Shown here: in pieces, positions 6,855-8,517 of the stretch
Position numbering within the stretch: the first letter of the stretch is position 1
Layout of the letters: the number at the start of each line of letters is the position of its first letter
Made by a program: the position numbers and the translations under genes
Assembly: GCA_934654605.1 (NCBI GenBank)
Contig: CAKUGH010000061.1
Coordinates: 1-8,517, forward strand
Direction of reading: 5' to 3'
Source: an uncultured Collinsella sp.
GTDB lineage: Bacteria; Actinomycetota; Coriobacteriia; Coriobacteriales; Coriobacteriaceae
Length of the DNA stretch: 8,517 nt
Notes under the pieces: generated by a model
Told to the model about the DNA's origin: nothing
The model's database searches: none
What the model saw: the letters and a program-made list of their open reading frames with translations, nothing else

Positions 6855-7372
6855 CCGCGGAGAATCGAACTCTGTGCAGGGCGCGGGCGTAAAGAAAACG
6901 CGTAAGCGTTTTTAGCCCGCGGGCGAGGACGTCGGCAGGCGGCCGAAGCCGGTGCGGATTTGCGGAGCAAATACGCGGATTCTCCGCGCAAACTATCAGC
7001 CCAGTATAGATGCGATGTCGATCCAGCGCCTAACCCCGGCCTCAGCCCATCAACGAATCCCCCGCACCGCGGAGAATCGAACTCTATGCAGGGCGCGAGC
7101 GTTAAGCAAACGCGAAGCGTTTGTAGCGAGCGGGCGAGGACGCCGGCAGGCGGCCGAAGCCGGTGCGGGTTCGCGAAGCGAACACGCGGATTCTCCGCGC
7201 AAACTGTCAACAAGATATGGATGCGATGCCGATCCGGCGTCTACTCTGGATCCCAGTCCATCAACGGGGGCCCAAACCGCGGAGAATCGAACTCTGTGCA
7301 GGGCGCGGGCGTAAAGAAAACGCGTAAGCGTTTTTAGCCCGCGGGCGAGGACGCCGGCAGGCGGCCGAAGCC
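6855..7372. repeat. Tandem structured repeat array, about 2.5 copies of ~211 nt
   Basis: Three copies begin at about 6855, 7067 and 7277 (periods 212 and 210 nt). Each has a conserved core of about 133 nt and, between cores, a less conserved spacer of about 79 nt. In copies 1 and 2 the core is bounded by an 11-bp inverted repeat, CGCGGAGAATC (6856-6866, 7068-7078) and GATTCTCCGCG (6978-6988, 7189-7199). Inside are hairpin A (6883-6920; 7095-7131), a constant GGC-CGAA-GCC hairpin, and hairpin B (6958-6972; 7169-7183). Both A and B keep pairing despite sequence changes. Copy 3 stops at 7372 after the CGAA hairpin and lacks hairpin B and the right inverted repeat. The spacers are also homologous (shared ATGCGATG, CGATCC and CCATCAACG). 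Open frames across the array are by-products of the repeat and GC content. I match it to no named repeat family. Confidence 0.9.
6856..6872 (-). repeat. Inverted copy of tmRNA T-arm end (copy 1)
   Basis: Read on the minus strand this is GAGTTCGATTCTCCGCG, identical over 17 nt to tmRNA positions 6773-6789 (T-arm and start of the acceptor 3' strand). The same 17-mer recurs at 7068-7084 and 7278-7294 in the same orientation. The right inverted repeat of each full unit again carries GATTCTCCGCG in the tmRNA orientation. Confidence 0.9.
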
Positions 7373-7488
7373 AGAATCGCCGCTCAAGCCGGGTCGTACT
7401 TTCCGCCCCACTCTCAACTCCAAAACCTGTGCCCCTCCATCACAAAACTGGGTAGAAGATAACCAAAACGCAATCGCAGGAGGTCAAC

Positions 7489-8367
7489 ATGACTGCAGAA
7501 GATAAGGCAAAGAACGCCGGCAAGGTCGCGCTCGTCTTGGAGGGCGGTAGTTTTCGCGGGCAGTTTACCGCCGGCGTGCTCGACGTCCTCATGGAGGCCG
7601 GCGTCGAGATCCCGGCGGTGTACGGCGTGTCGGCCGGCGCCCTCAACGGCGTCAACTACAAGTCGCACCAGATCGGACGCACCAACCGAGTCAATTTGAC
7701 CTTCTGCAACGACAACCGCTACATGGGCGCCGCGTCGTTTGCGTCCACGGGCTCCATCGTGGGCTACGACTTTATCTTCAACGACGTCCAGGACCGCCTG
7801 GATCCCTTTGATAACGAGACGTTCGACGCCAGCCCCATCGAGATGTATGCCGTCGCGACGGACATGCTCTTTGGAACCGCTGCCTACCTGCCGGTCAAAA
7901 GCGCTGTGCTCGATCTCGACGCTGTGCGCGCTTCGACCTCGTTGCCGCTGGTGACGCCGCCGGTCGAGATCGACGGGCATAAATACGTCGACGGCGGTGT
8001 GGCCGATTCGGTTCCCATCGAGCACGTGCTGGAGGAGGCGGGCTTCGACCGCGCGATCGTCATTGTCACGCAGGACCGCTCGTACGAAAAGAAGCCCTAC
8101 GAGTTTATGCCTGCCGCGCGTGCGCGTTATGCCGACTACCCCTACCTGCTCGAGGCCATCGAGACGCGTCACGACCGCTACAACATCCAGCGCATGCACC
8201 TGTGGAAGTATGAGCGTGAGGGCCGTGCCCTGGTCGTCGCTCCGCAAAAGCCGGTCGAGGTCGGCCATGTTGAGCACGATCCGGCCAAGCTTCTGGACCT
8301 GTATATTCAGGGCCGCCAGGAGGCAAAGCGCTTGCTCGCGGAAATTCAGGAGTTTGTCGAGCGCTAG
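7489..8367 (+). CDS. Patatin-like phospholipase family protein
   Basis: A 292-residue serine hydrolase of the patatin/RssA type, expected to cleave acyl esters of phospholipids or other lipids. The ATG at 7489 follows a strong AGGAGG (7478-7483) by 5 nt. Motifs seen: the oxyanion loop EGGSFRGQ (18-25), with E-G-G-S replacing the usual D-G-G-G; the nucleophile elbow GVSAG with S48 (46-50); and the catalytic aspartate motif DGG with D168 (168-170). The Ser-Asp dyad is complete. There is no signal peptide or membrane helix, so the protein is probably cytoplasmic or peripheral to the membrane. The remaining C-terminal part (about 170-292) has the length usual for RssA-like proteins. It appears monocistronic: the repeat array lies upstream and a separate promoter downstream. 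The natural substrate cannot be read from the sequence. No clear promoter was found in 7373-7477, and no T-rich terminator follows the stop. Confidence 0.93.
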   Translation: MTAEDKAKNAGKVALVLEGGSFRGQFTAGVLDVLMEAGVEIPAVYGVSAGALNGVNYKSHQIGRTNRVNLTFCNDNRYMGAASFASTGSIVGYDFIFNDVQDRLDPFDNETFDASPIEMYAVATDMLFGTAAYLPVKSAVLDLDAVRASTSLPLVTPPVEIDGHKYVDGGVADSVPIEHVLEEAGFDRAIVIVTQDRSYEKKPYEFMPAARARYADYPYLLEAIETRHDRYNIQRMHLWKYEREGRALVVAPQKPVEVGHVEHDPAKLLDLYIQGRQEAKRLLAEIQEFVER

Positions 8368-8430
8368 CGCCGCAACACTACGGCCCGTGGACGACATGTG
8401 CAGAAACTCTGGTCGGAGTCAAAATACCTG

Positions 8431-8458
8431 TTGACTCGGGCGGCGAGCGGGGTAATAT
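8431..8458 (+). promoter_or_regulatory. Sigma-70-type promoter for the gene beyond the right edge
   Basis: TTGACT (8431-8436, five of six) and TAATAT (8453-8458, four of six) are separated by 16 nt, with transcription expected near 8466. This is the best promoter in the window by eye. It points at a gene whose start codon lies just past the window. Confidence 0.65.
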
Positions 8459-8462
8459 GGAC

Positions 8463-8517
8463 GGGTTACTTGCAGAGCCCCGTGAATCTCTGTAACAACA
8501 CGTACTGTACATGGAGG
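8463..8517 (+). promoter_or_regulatory. Leader and ribosome-binding site of downstream gene
   Basis: The leader contains a possible stem, CGGG (8462-8465 region) with CCCG just after TTGCAGAG, and ends in GGAGG (8513-8517) at the window edge. This is a strong Shine-Dalgarno, so the next gene should start within about 10 nt. Its identity is not visible. Confidence 0.45.

Noticed and set aside
6845..7337. Overlapping open frames of about 120 codons on both strands across the repeat array
   Set aside because: They arise from GC-rich repeated DNA, lack ribosome sites, are open in several frames at once, and the changes between copies preserve base pairing rather than protein sequence.
6855..7372. 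CRISPR array
   Set aside because: The unit is about 211 nt with homologous, not unique, spacers, only 2.5 copies, and no cas gene nearby.

Overview
The window looks like a stretch of chromosome from a high-GC Coriobacteriia-type actinobacterium; Collinsella is my best guess. The guess rests on codon choice (strong G/C third positions), protein flavour and the adjacent tmRNA. No species-diagnostic gene is present. Six protein genes, one tmRNA, two clear intrinsic terminators and one unusual structured tandem repeat array can be supported.

Layout. (1) 2-3070: two adjacent ABC half-transporters, the first cut by the left edge. They probably form a heterodimer whose closest known relatives may be the exporter-fold siderophore or metallophore systems (YbtPQ/IrtAB type). 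(2) 3071-3351: an intergenic region with a 79-nt imperfect hairpin element, a possible DtxR/IdeR-like operator over a weak promoter, and two small leader hairpins. (3) 3352-5691: a small DUF6110-type protein followed 18 nt later by a P1B-like metal P-type ATPase whose usual CPC/SPC transmembrane motif reads Y-S-C. The operon ends at a perfect 18-bp stem terminator. (4) 5763-6197, minus strand: a convergent 144-aa protein of unknown function. (5) 6435-6798: a complete ssrA tmRNA with encoded CCA, a readable tag frame ending in ALAA, and its own terminator. (6) 6855-7372: about 2.5 tandem copies of a roughly 211-nt GC-rich unit. Each unit begins with a 17-nt exact inverted copy of the tmRNA T-arm/acceptor region and contains hairpins that keep pairing through compensatory changes between copies. 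(7) 7489-8367: a patatin-like phospholipase. (8) 8368-8517: a good sigma-70-type promoter and leader for a gene starting just beyond the right edge; the window ends in GGAGG.

How the parts fit. The left half has a metal-handling theme: a possible metallophore ABC pair, then a possibly iron- or manganese-regulated DUF6110/P-type ATPase pair. No terminator is visible between the two blocks, so read-through is possible. The right half is unrelated housekeeping: trans-translation RNA and a lipid hydrolase. The repeat array between these two genes is the most unusual element in the window.
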